From Megalopta genalis (lineage: Eukaryota; Arthropoda; Insecta; Hymenoptera; Halictidae): a DNA stretch of 64,000 nucleotides. The stretch's first letter is position 1, and each line of letters begins with the position of its first letter. The notes beneath the pieces are model-generated. The model saw only the letters and a program-made list of their open reading frames with translations. It was not told the origin of the DNA and ran no database searches. The stretch covers positions 1 to 64,000 of the forward strand of contig NW_027476706.1 of assembly GCF_051020955.1 (NCBI RefSeq). Reading direction: 5' to 3'. Made by a program: the position numbers and the translations under genes. Positions 12,173-23,790 of the stretch are shown piece by piece.

Positions 12173-14583
12173 CATTGATTTGCAGCTAAATCATGTGTTT
12201 CGCATGGATTTGAAGCTAACTCGTTTGTTTCCCATGCATTCGTAGCTATATCACTTATATAACAAGTATCTGATGCTAAATCATTTGATTCGCATGGATT
12301 TGAAGGTAAAAATTCTACATCGCATTGATTTGCAGCTAAATCATGTGTTTCGCATGGATTTGAAGCTAATCCTTCTACTTCTTATTGATTTGAAGCTAAG
12401 TCATGTGTATCGCATGCATTTGAAGCTTAATCATGTGTTTTGCATAAATTTGAAGCTAAGACTTCTACTTCGCATTGATTGGATGCTAAATCATGTGTTC
12501 TACATGGATTTGAAGCTAACTCGTTTGTTTCGCATGCATTTGAAGCTATTTCATTTATATCGCAAGTATTTGAAGCGAGTCCATTTGTTTCGCATGGATT
12601 TGAAGCCAAGCCTTCTACTTCGCATTTATTTGAAGCTAAGTCATGTGTTTCGCATGGATTTGAAGCTTACTCGTTTGATTCGTCTGCATTTGAAGCTATA
12701 TCACTTATATCCTAAGTGTTTGAAGCTAAATCATTTGTTTCGCATGGATTTGAAGCCAAACCTTCTACATAGCATTGATTTGAAGCGAAACCTTCTACAT
12801 CGCATTAATTTGCAGCTAAATCATGTGTTTTGCACGGACTTGAGGCTAACTCGTTTGTTTCGCACGCAGCTAAAGCTATATCACCTATGTCCGAAGTGTT
12901 TGAAGCTCAATCGTTTTTTCCGCATGGATTAGAAGCTAAACCTTCCACGTCGCTTTGATTTGAAGCTAAATCTAGTGTTTTTCATGGATTTGAAACTAAC
13001 TCGTTTGTTCCCCCTGCATTTGAAGCTATATCACTTATACCGCAAGTATCTGAAGCTAAATCAATTGTTTCTCATGCATTTGAAGCTAAACCTTATACAT
13101 CCCATGGATTTGAAGCTAAATCATGTGTTTCGCATGGATTTGAAGCTAACTCGTTCGTTGCGCATACTGTTAAATCTAAATAACGTATATCACAAGTATT
13201 TGATGCTAAACCATTTGTTTCGCATGTATTTGAAGCTCAGCCTTCTACATCGCATTGATTTGAAGCTAAATCATGTGTTTCGCGTGGACTTGAAGCTAAC
13301 TGGTTGGTTTCGCATGCATTTGAAGCTGTATCCCTCATATTCGCATCTATTTGAAGCTAAATCATTCGATTCGCATGGGGTTGAAGCTAAGCCTTCTACT
13401 TCGCATTGATTTGAAGCTAAATCATGTGTTTCACATGGATTTTAAACTATCTCGTTTGTTTCGCATGCAGTTGAATTTAAATCATGAATATCACAAGTAT
13501 TTGAAGATAAATCAGTTGCTTCGCATTGATTTGAAGCTAAGCCTCTACTTCGCAATGATGTGAAATTAAATCATGTATCACCCTTGGATTTGAAGCTAAC
13601 TCGTTTGTTTCGCATGCAGTTGAAGCTAAATCATGTATATCACAAGTATTTGAAGCTAAACCATTTGAAAAGCATGGATTTGAAGCTAAGCCTTCTACTT
13701 CACATTGATTTGAGGTTAAATCATACGTATCTCTAGGATATGATGCTAACGCGTTTGTTTCGCATGCAGTTGATGCCAAATCATGTTTATCATAAGTATC
13801 TGAATCAAAACCATTTGTTTCTCAAGAATATGAAGTTAAAAAATGTGTTTCTCCTGGATTTGAAGCTATATCACTTATATCGCAAGTATTTGAATGTAAA
13901 TCATTTGTTTCGCGCGGATTTGAAGCTAAACCGTCTACATCGCATTGGTTTGAAGCTAAATCATGTTTCGCATGTATTTGAAGCTAACTCGTTTGTTTCG
14001 CATGCAGTTGAAGCTAAATCAAGTATATCACAAGTAGTTGAAGCTAAACCATTCGTTTCGTACGGATTTGAAGATGAGCCTTCTACTTCGGATTGATTTG
14101 CAGCTAAGTCATGTGTTTCTCATGGAGTTGAAACTAACTCGTTCGTTTCGCATGCAGTTGATGCTAAATAATGTATATCACAAGTATCGGAACCTAAATC
14201 ATTTGTTTCGCATGAATTTGAATCTATTCCATGTGTATCGCTTGAATTTTAAGATAAATCATGTGCTTCGCATTGAATTGAAGCTCCCTGGTTTGTTTCG
14301 CCTGCATTTGAAGCTATATCACTTGTATCGCAAGTATCCGAAGCTAAATCAATTGTTTCGCATAGATTTGAAGCTAAACCTTCTACATCGCATTGATTTG
14401 CATCTAAATTCATGTGTTTCGCATGGACTTGAAGCTAGCACGTTCGTTTCGCCTACATTTGAATCTATATCACTTATATCGCAATTATTTGATGCTAAAT
14501 CATTTGTTTCGCATGCATTTGAAACTAAACCTTCTACATCGCATTGATTTGTAGCTAAATCATGTGTTTCGTTTGGATTTGAA
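12173..14583 (+). repeat. 3,993-bp-offset duplication, copy 2
   Basis: Near-identical partner of 8,180-10,590, with the same aberrant fingerprints (CATTTGAAAAGCATGG near 13,661). It is also the source or sister of the rearranged copy at 21,176-23,790. Confidence 0.9.
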
Positions 14584-14670
14584 ACTAACTCGTTTGTTTC
14601 GCCTGCATTTGAAGCAATATCTCTTATATCGCAAGTATCTGAAGCTAAATCAATTATTTCGCATGAATTT

Positions 14671-14820
14671 GACGCTAACTCTTTTGTTTCGCCAGCATTT
14701 GAAGCTATATCACTTATATCGCAAGTATTTGAAGCTAAATCATTTGTTTCGGGCGGATTTGAAGCTAAACCTTCTACACCGCATTGATTTGAAGCTAAAT
14801 CATGTGATTCGCATGGATTT
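14671..14820 (+). repeat. Exemplar 150-bp higher-order repeat (five monomers), copy 1
   Basis: Five successive 30-mers each end in a ...GCATTT or ...GGATTT-like junction and differ in the middle: 14,671 (ACTCTTTTG type), 14,701 (TATCACTTATATCGCAAG type), 14,731 (ATCATTTGTTTCG type), 14,761 (ACCTTCTACACCGCATTG type) and 14,791 (ATCATGTGATTCGCATG type). On the - strand, in reverse order, these read as relatives of LASNPCETHD, LASNQCDVEG, LASNPCETND, LASNTCDISD and IASNAGETNE. The same order recurs through most of the window. In many places the second type is replaced by a TATATCACAAG type (LASNTCDIHD) and the first by a GCATGCAGTT junction (LASTACETNE). Confidence 0.88.
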
Positions 14821-14970
14821 GAAGCTAACTCATTTGTCTCTCCTGTATTCGAAGCTATATCACTTATATCGCAAATATTTGATTGTAAGTCATTTGTTTC
14901 GCGCGGATTTGAAGCTAAACCTTCTACTTCGCATTGATTTGAAGCTAAATCATATTTATCGCATGGATTA
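14821..14970 (+). repeat. Exemplar 150-bp higher-order repeat, copy 2
   Basis: This follows copy 1 directly with the same five monomer types in the same order, starting at 14,821, 14,851, 14,881, 14,911 and 14,941. Corresponding monomers in the two copies resemble each other more than adjacent monomers do. That is the defining property of a higher-order repeat. Copy 2 differs from copy 1 by scattered substitutions only. Confidence 0.88.
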
Positions 14971-17900
14971 GAAGCTAAGACATCTAGATCGCAGTGATTT
15001 GAAGCTAAATCATGAGTTTCGCATTGACTTGAAGCTAAATCATGTGTATCGCATGGCTTTTGAAGCTAACTCGTTTGATTCGTCTGCATTTGAAGCTATA
15101 TCAATTATATCGCAAGTATTTGAAGCTAAATCATATGTTTCGCATGTATTTGAAGCTAACTCGTTTGTTACGCCTGCAGTTGAATCTATATCACTTATAT
15201 CACAATTATTTGAAGCTAAATCATTTGTTCCGCATGGATTTGAAGCTAAGACTTCTACGTCGCATTGATTTGCATATAAATCATGTGTTTCGCATGGATT
15301 TGAAGCTAACTCGGTTGTTTCGACTGCATTTGAAGCTATATCACTTATATCGCAAGTATCAGAAGCCAAATCATTTGTTTCGCATGGATTTGAAGCTAGA
15401 CCTTATACATCGCATTAATTTGCAGCTAAATCATGTGTTTCGCATGGATTTGAAGCTAAACCATCTACATCGCATTTATTTGAACCAATTCATGTGTTTC
15501 GCGTGGATTTGAAGGTAACTCGTTTGTTTCGCATGCAGTTGGAGCTATACCGCCTATATCCCAAGTGTTTGAAGCTCATTCATTTGTTTCGCATGGATTT
15601 GAAGCTAAACCTTCTACATCGCATTGATTTTAAGCTAAATCATGTGTTTCGCATGGATTTGAAGCTAACTCGTTTGTTTCGCATGCAGTTGTAGCTAAAT
15701 AATGTATATCACAAGTATTTGTAGCTAAATCATTTGTTTCGCATGGATTTGAAGCTAAGCTTTCTACTTCGCATTGATTTGAAGCTAAATCATTTGTATC
15801 GCATAGAACTGAAGCTACCTCGTTTGTTCATCCTGCTTTTGAAGCTATATCACTTATATCGCAAGTATTTGAAGCTAAATCATATGTGTCGCATGGATTT
15901 GTAGCTGAACCTTCTACATCGAATTGATTTGAAGCTAAATCTTGTGTATCGCATGGATTTGAAGCTAAACCTTCTACATCGCATTGATTTGAAGCTAAAT
16001 CATGTGTATCGCGTGGATTTTGAAGCTAACTCGTTCGATTCGCCTGCATATGGAGCTATATCATTTATATCGCAAGTATATGAAGCTAAATCATATGTGT
16101 CGCATGGATTTGAAGCTAAGCCTTCTACTTCGCATTAATTGGAAGCTAAAACACGAGTTTTGCATGGATTTGAAGCTAAACCTTCTACATCGCATTGATT
16201 TGCAAATGAATCATGTGTTTCGCATGGATTTGAAGCTAACTCGTTCGTTTCGCCTGTATTTGAATCTATATCACTTATATCGCAACTATTTGAAGCTAAA
16301 TCATGTGTTTCGCTTGGACTTGAAGCTAAACCTTCTACATCGCATTCATTTGAACCAATTCATGTGTTTCGCGTGGATTTGAAGGTAACTCGTTTGTTTC
16401 GCATGCAGTTGAAGCTATATCACCTTTGTCCCAAGTGTTTGAAGCTCAATCATTTGTTTCGCATGGATTTGAAGCTAAACCTTCTACATCGCATTGATTT
16501 GAAGCTATCTCATGTGTTTCGCGTGGATTTGAAGGTAACCCGTTTGTTTCGCATGCAGTTGGAGCTATACCACCTATATCCCAAGTGTTTGAAGCTCAAT
16601 CATTTGTTTCGCATGGTTTTGAAGCTAAACCTTCTACATCGCATTGATTTCCAGCTAAATCATGTGTTTCGCGTGGATTAGAAGGTAACTCGTTTGTTTC
16701 GCATGCAGTTGAAGCTATATCATGTATATTTCAAGTATTTGAAGCTAAACCATTTGTTTCGCATTTATGTGAAGCTAAATCATGTGTTTACCATGACAAT
16801 GAACCTAAATCATTTGTTGCCCATGGATTTGAAGCTTGATCATGTGTTTTGCATGGTTTTGAAGCTAACTTGATTCTATCCTCTGCATTTGAAGTTACTT
16901 CATTTATATCGCAAGTATTTGAAGCCAAACCATATTTGTTTCGCATGGAGTTGAAGCTAAGTCTTCTACTTCGTATTGATTTGAAGCTAAATCGTGTGTT
17001 TCACATTGATTTGAAGCTAACTCGTTTGTTTCGCATGCAGTTCGTAGCTAAATAATGTATATTACAAGTATTTGTAGCTAAACCATTTGTTTCGCATGGA
17101 TTTGAAGCTAAGCCTTCTACTTCGCATTGATTTGAAGCTAAATCATTTGTTTCGCATGGAATTGAAGCTACCTCGTTTGTTCCTCCAGCTTTTGAATCTA
17201 TATCACTTATATCGCAAGTATTTGAAGCTAAATCATATGTGTCGCATGGATTTGAAGCTTAACTTTCTACATCGCATTGATTTGAAGCTAACTCGTTTGT
17301 TTCGCATGCAGTTGAAGCGAAATCATGTCTTTCACAAGTATTTGAAGATGAACCATTTGAATCGCATCGATTTGAACCTGAGCCTTCTACTTCGCACTGA
17401 TTTGCAGCTAAATAATGTTTTACGCATGGATTTGAAGCTAAACCTTCTACATCCCATGGATTTGAAGCTAAATCATGTGTTTGGCATGGATTTGAATCTA
17501 AACCTTCTACATCGCATTGATTTGCAGCTGATTCATGTGTTTCGCTTGGATTTGAAGCTAAACCTTCTACATCGCATTGATTTGAAGCTAAATCATGTGA
17601 TTCGCATGGATTTGAAGCTAACTTGTTTGTTTCGCATGCAGTTGTAGCTAAATAATGTATATCACAAGTATTTGTAGCTAAACCATTTGTTTCGCATGAA
17701 TTTGAAGCTAAGCCTTCTACTTCGCATTGATTTGAAGCTAAATCATTTGTTTCGCGTGGAATTGAAGCTACCTCGTTTGTTCCTCCAGATTTTGAAGCTA
17801 TATCACTTATATCGCAAGTATTTGAAGCTAAATCATGTGCGTCGCATGGATTTGAAGCTGAAATTTCTACACCGCATTGATTTGAAGCTAAATCTTGTGT

Positions 17901-20900
17901 ATCGCATGGATTTGAAACTAAACCCTCTACATCGCATTGATTTGCAACTAAATCATGTGTTTCGCATGGATCTGAAGCTAACTCGTTTGTTTGGCCTGCA
18001 TTGAAGCTATATCACTTATATCGCAAGTATTTGATGCCAAAATCATTTGCTTCGCATGATTTGAAGCTAAACCTTCTACATAGCATTGGCTTGATGGTAA
18101 CTCATTCGTTTCGCCTGCATTTGAAGCTATATCACTTATGTCGCAAGTATCTGAATCTTAATCATTTGTTTCGCATGGATTTGAAGCTAAACCTTCTACA
18201 TCGCATTGATTTGTAGCTAAATCATGTGTTTCCCTTGGATATGAAGCTAAGTCATGTGTTTCGCGTGGATTTGAAGGTAACTCGTTTGTTTCGCATGCAG
18301 TTGAAGCTAAATCATGTCTTTCACAAGTATTTGGAGATGAACCATTTGAATCGCATGGCTTTGCACCTGAGCCTTCTATTTCGCACTGATTTACACCTAA
18401 ATAATGTGTTTCGCATGGATTTGAAGCTAAACCTTCTACATCCCATGGACTTGAAGCTAAGCCTTCTACTTCGCATTGATTGGATCCTAAATCACGTGTT
18501 TTGCATGGATTTGAAGCTAAGCCTTCTACATCGCATTGATTTGCAGCTGAATCATGTGTTTCGCATGGATTTGAAGCTAACTCGTTCGTTTCTCCTGCAT
18601 TTGAAACTATATCACTTAAATCGCAAGTATTGGAAGCTAAATCATGTGTTTCGCTTGGATTTGAAGCTAAACCTTCTACATCGCATTGATTTGAAGCTAA
18701 ATTATGTGTTTCGCTTGGATTTGAATGTAACTCATTTGTTTCGCATGCAGCTGAAGCTATATCACCTATATCCCAAGTGTAGCAAGCTCTATCATTTGTT
18801 TCGCATGGATTTGAAGCTAAATCTGCTACTTCGCAATGATTTGAAGCTAAATTATGTGTTTCGCGTGGATTTGAAGGTAACTCGTTGTTTCGCATGCAGT
18901 AGAAGCTAAATCATGTATATTGCAAGTATTTGAATGTAAATCATTTGCGTCGTATTGATTTGAAGCTGAACCTTCTACATCGCATTGATTTGAAGCTAAA
19001 TCTAGTGTATCGCATAGATTTGAAGCTAACCCCTCTACTTGGCATTGAAATGCAGATAAATTATGTGTTTTGCATGGATCTGAAGCTAACTCGTTTGTTC
19101 TGTCTGCATTTGAGTCTACATCATTTGTACCGAAAGTATTTGAAGCTAAATCATTTGTTTCGCATGGATTTGAAGCTAATCCTTCTACTAAGAATTGACT
19201 TGAAACTAAATCATTTGCTTCGCATGGATTTGAAGCCTATCGTGTGTTTCGTCTGCATTTGAAGTTTCGCATGGATTTGAAGCGAATTCTCCTACTAGGA
19301 ATTGAATTGAAACTTAATCATGTGATTCGCATGGAATTGAAGCTAACTTGTTTTAATTGCCTGCATTTGATGCTATATCACTTTTATCGCAACTATTTGA
19401 AGAAAAATCATTTGTTTCGCATGGATTTGAAGCTAACTCGTTTGTTTTGCCTGCAGTTGAATCTATATCACTTATATCACAAGTATTTGAAGCTAAATCA
19501 TTTGTTCCGCATGGTTTTGAAGCTAAGCCTTCTACTTCAACAGTGATTTGAAGCTAAATCATTTGTTTCGCGTGGATTTGAAGCTAAACCTTCTACATTG
19601 CATTGATTTGAAGCTATCTCATGTGTTTCGCTTGGATTTGAAGGTAACTCGTTTGTTTCGCATGCAGTTGGAGCTATACCACCTATATCCCAAGTGTTTG
19701 AAGCGCAATCATTTGTTTCGCATGGTTTTGATACTAAACCTTCTACATCGCATTGATTTTAAGCTAAATCATGTGTTTCGCATGGGTTTGAAGCTAACTC
19801 GTTTGTTTCGCATGCAGTTGTAGCTAAATAATGTATATCACAAGTATTTGTAGCTAAATCATTTGTTTCGCATGGATCTGAAGCTAAGCCTTCTACTTCG
19901 CATTGATTTGAAGCTAAATCATTTGTTTCGCATAGAAATGAAGCTACCTCGTTTGTTCCTCCTGCTTTTGAAGCTATATCACTTATATCGCAAGTATTTG
20001 AAGCTAAATCATATGTGTCGCATGGATTTGAAGCTGAACCTTCTACATCGCATTTATTTGAAGCTAAATCATGTGTATCGCGTGGACTCGAAGATAACTC
20101 GCTTGTTTCGCCTGCATTTGAAGCTCTACCATTTATACTGCAAGTATTTGATGCTAAATCATGTGTTTCGTATGGATTTGAAGCTAACTCGTTTGTTTCG
20201 CATGGATTTGAAGCTAAGTCTTCTACTTCGCATTGATTGGATCCTAAATCACGTGTTTTGCATGGATTTGAAGCTAAGCCTTCTACTTCGCACTGATTTG
20301 AAGTTAAATCATGTGTTTCGCATGGGTTTGAAGCTAACTCGTTTGTTTCGCATGCAGTTGTAGCTAAATAATGTATATCACAAGTATTTGTAGCTAAATC
20401 AGTTGTGTCGCATGGATTTGAAGCTAAGCCTTCTACTTCGTATTGATATGTATCTAGATCATGTGTTTCGCATGGATTTGAATCTGACTCGTTCGTTTTT
20501 CCAGCTTTTGAACCTACTTCATTTATATCGCAAGTATTTGAAGCTAACTCGTTTGTTTCGCATACATTTGAAGCTGTATCCATTATATTCGCAAGTATTT
20601 GACGCTAAATCATTCGTTTCGCATAGATTTGATGCTAAGCCCTCTACTTCGCATTGACTTGAAGCTAAATCATGTGTTTCTCATGGATTTGAAGCTAACT
20701 CGTCTGTTTGGCCTGCATTGAAGCTATATCACTTACATCGCAAGTATTTGATGCCAAAAACATTTGCTTCGCACGGATTTGAAGCTAAACCTTTTACATC
20801 GCATTGATTTGTAGCTATATCATGTGTTTCGCTTGGATTTGAAGCTAAATCATGTGTTTTGCATGGATTTGAAGCTAACTCGTTTGTGTCGCCTGCATTT

Positions 20901-20956
20901 GAAGCGATATCATTTATATCGCATGTATTTGATGCTAAATCTTTCGTTTCGCATGG
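14971..20956 (+). repeat. Largely unduplicated, more diverged array
   Basis: About 6 kb of monomers with no long near-identical partner recognised, apart from shorter similarities such as 15,480-15,690 to 16,350-16,560 (offset 870, 29 monomers). Monomers here differ from one another more than on the right side. It includes a monomer cut short near 19,255-19,275, where GAAG joins directly to TTTCGCATGG, and stretches with TTGTAGCTA near 17,040-17,110, 17,640-17,690 and 19,818-19,860. No gene seen. Confidence 0.75.
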
Positions 20957-21175
20957 ATTTGAAGCTAAGACTTCTACTTCGCATTGATTGGATGCTAAAT
21001 CATGTGTTCTACATGGATTTGAAGCTAACTCGTTTGTTTCGCATGCATTTGAAGCTATTTCATTTATATCGCAAGTATTTGAAGCGAGTCCATTTGTTTC
21101 GCATGGATTTGAAGCCAAGCCTTCTACTTCGCATTTATTTGAAGCCAAGTCATGTGTTTCGCATGGATTTGAAGC
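20957..21175 (+). repeat. Copy of 12,448-12,666
   Basis: Matches 12,448-12,666 at an offset of 8,509 (and the equivalent near 8,455), including the TGTGTTCTACATGG monomer. At about 21,176 the match jumps backwards to 11,797, so this is a recombinant junction inside the array. Confidence 0.78.
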
Positions 21176-23790
21176 TTACTCGTTTGATTCGTCTGCATTT
21201 GAAGCTATATCACTTATATCGCAAGTATTTGAAGTTAAATCATTTGTATCGCATGGATTTGAAGCTAACTCTTTTGTTTCGCCTGCAGTTGAATCTATAT
21301 CACTTATATCACAAGTATTTGAAGCTAAATCATTTGTTTCGCATGGATTTGAAGCCAAACCTTCTAGATAGCGTTCATTAGCATCTAAGACATGTGTTTC
21401 GCATGGATTTGAAGCTAACTCTTTCGTTTCGCCTGCATTTGAAGCTATATCACTTATATCGCAAGTATATGAAGCTAAATCATTTGTTTCGCATGGATTT
21501 GAAGCCAAACCTTCTAGATAGCATTGATTTGAAGCTAAACCTTCTACATCGCATTGATTTGCAGCTAAATCATGTGTTTCGCATGGATTTGAAGCTAACT
21601 CGTTTGTTTCCCATGCATTCGTAGCTATATCACTTATATAACAAGTATCTGATGCTAAATCATTTGATTCGCATGGATTTGAAGGTAAAAATTCTACATC
21701 GCATTGATTTGCAGCTAAATCATGTGTTTCGCATGGATTTGAAGCTAATCCTTCTACTTCTTATTGATTTGAAGCTAAGTCATGTGTATCGCATGGATTT
21801 TGAAGCTAACTCGTTTGATTCGTCTGCATTTGAAGCTATATCACTTATATCCTAAGTGTTTGAAGCTAAATCATTTGTTTCGCACGGATTTGAAGCCAAT
21901 CCTTCTACATAGCATTGATTTGAAGCGAAACCTTCTACATCGCATTAATTTGCAGCTAAATCATGTGTTTTGCACGGACTTGAGGCTAACTCGTTTGTTT
22001 CGCACGCAGCTAAAGCTATATCACCTATATCCGAAGTGTTTGAAGCTCAATCGTTTTTTCCGCATGGATTAGAAGCTAAACCTTCCACGTCGCTTTGATT
22101 TGAAGCTAAATCTAGTGTTTCGCATGGATTTGAAGCTAACTCGTTCGTTGCGCATACTGTTAAATCTAAATAACGTATATCACAAGTATTTGATGCTAAA
22201 CCATTTGTTTCGCATGTATTTGAAGCTCAGCCTTCTACATCGCATTGATTTGAAGCTAAATCATGTGTTTCGCGTGGACTTGAAGCTAACTGGTTGGTTT
22301 CGCATGCATTTGAAGCTGTATCCCTCATATTCGCATCTATTTGAAGCTAAATCATTCGATTCGCATGGGGTTGAAGCTAAGCCTTCTACTTCGCATTGAT
22401 TTGAAGCTAAATCATGTGTTTCACATGGATTTGAAACTATCTCGTTTGTTTCGCATGCAGTTGAATTTAAATCATGAATATCACAAGTATTTGAAGATAA
22501 ATCAGTTGCTTCGCATTGATTTGAAGCTAAGCCTCTACTTCGCAATGATGTGAAATTAAATCATGTATCACCCTTGGATTTGAAGCTAACTCGTTTGTTT
22601 CGCATGCAGTTGAAGCTAAATCATGTATATCACAAGTATTTGAAGCTAAACCATTTGAAAAGCATGGATTTGAAGCTAAGCCTTCTTCTTCACATTGATT
22701 TGAGGTTAAATCATACGTATCTCTAGGATATGATGCTAACGCGTTTGTTTCGCATGCAGTTGAAGCTATATCAAGTATATCACAAGTATTTGAAGCTAAA
22801 TCGTTTGTATCGCATCCAGTTGATGCCAAATCATGTTTATCATAAGTATCTGAATCAAAACCATTTGTTTCTCAAGAATATGAAGTTAAAAAATGTGTTT
22901 CTCCTGGATTTGAAGCTATATCACTTATATCGCAAGTATTTGAATGTAAATCATTTGTTTCGCGCGGATTTGAAGCTAAACCGTCTACATCGCATTGGTT
23001 TGAAGCTAAATCATGTTTCGCATGTATTTGAAGCTAACTCGTTTGTTTCGCATGCAGTTGAAGCTAAATCAAGTATATCACAAGTAGTTGAAGCTAAACC
23101 ATTCGTTTCGTACGGATTTGAAGATGAGCCTTCTACTTCGGATTGATTTGCAGCTAAGTCATGTGTTTCTCATGGAGTTGAAACTAACTCGTTCGTTTCA
23201 CATGCAGTTGATGCTAAATAATGTATATCACAAGTATCGGAACCTAAATCATTTGTTTCGCATGAATTTGAATCTATTCCATGTGTATCGCTTGAATTTT
23301 AAGATAAATCATGTGCTTCGCATTGAATTGAAGCTCCCTGGTTTGTTTCGCCTGCATTTGAAGCTATATCACTTGTATCGCAAGTATCCGAAGCTAAATC
23401 AATTGTTTCGCATAGATTTGAAGCTAAACCTTCTACATCGCATTGATTTGCATCTAAATTCATGTGTTTCGCATGGACTTGAAGCTAGCACGTTCGTTTC
23501 GCCTACATTTGAATCTATATCACTTATATCGCAATTATTTGATGCTAAATCATTTGTTTCGCATGCATTTGAAACTAAACCTTCTACATCGCATTGATTT
23601 GTAGCTAAATCATGTGTTTCGTTTGGATTTGAAACTAACTCGTTTGTTTCGTCTGCATTTGAAGCAATATCTCTTATATCGCAAGTATCTGAAGCTAAAT
23701 CAATTATTTCGCATGAATTTGACGCTAACTCTTTTGTTTCGCCAGCATTTGAAGCTATATCACTTATATCGCAAGTATTTGAAGCTAAAT
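21176..23790 (+). repeat. Rearranged third copy of 11,797-14,740
   Basis: Collinear with 11,797-14,740. Successive offsets are 9,379, then 9,140 after a loss of 239 bases near 21,795, then 8,990 after a loss of 150 bases near 22,125, then 9,050 after a gain of 60 bases near 22,760-22,820. The 150- and 60-base changes are whole numbers of monomers; the first is eight monomers less one base. It keeps the CATTTGAAAAGCATGG and GAAGTTAAAAAATGTG fingerprints. Confidence 0.83.

Noticed and set aside
20015..20236. Third + frame (HGFEANSFVS) as a gene
   Set aside because: The common CATTGATTT monomer puts TGA in this frame about every five monomers, and TAAATAATG adds TAA. The open stretches occur only where those types are missing.
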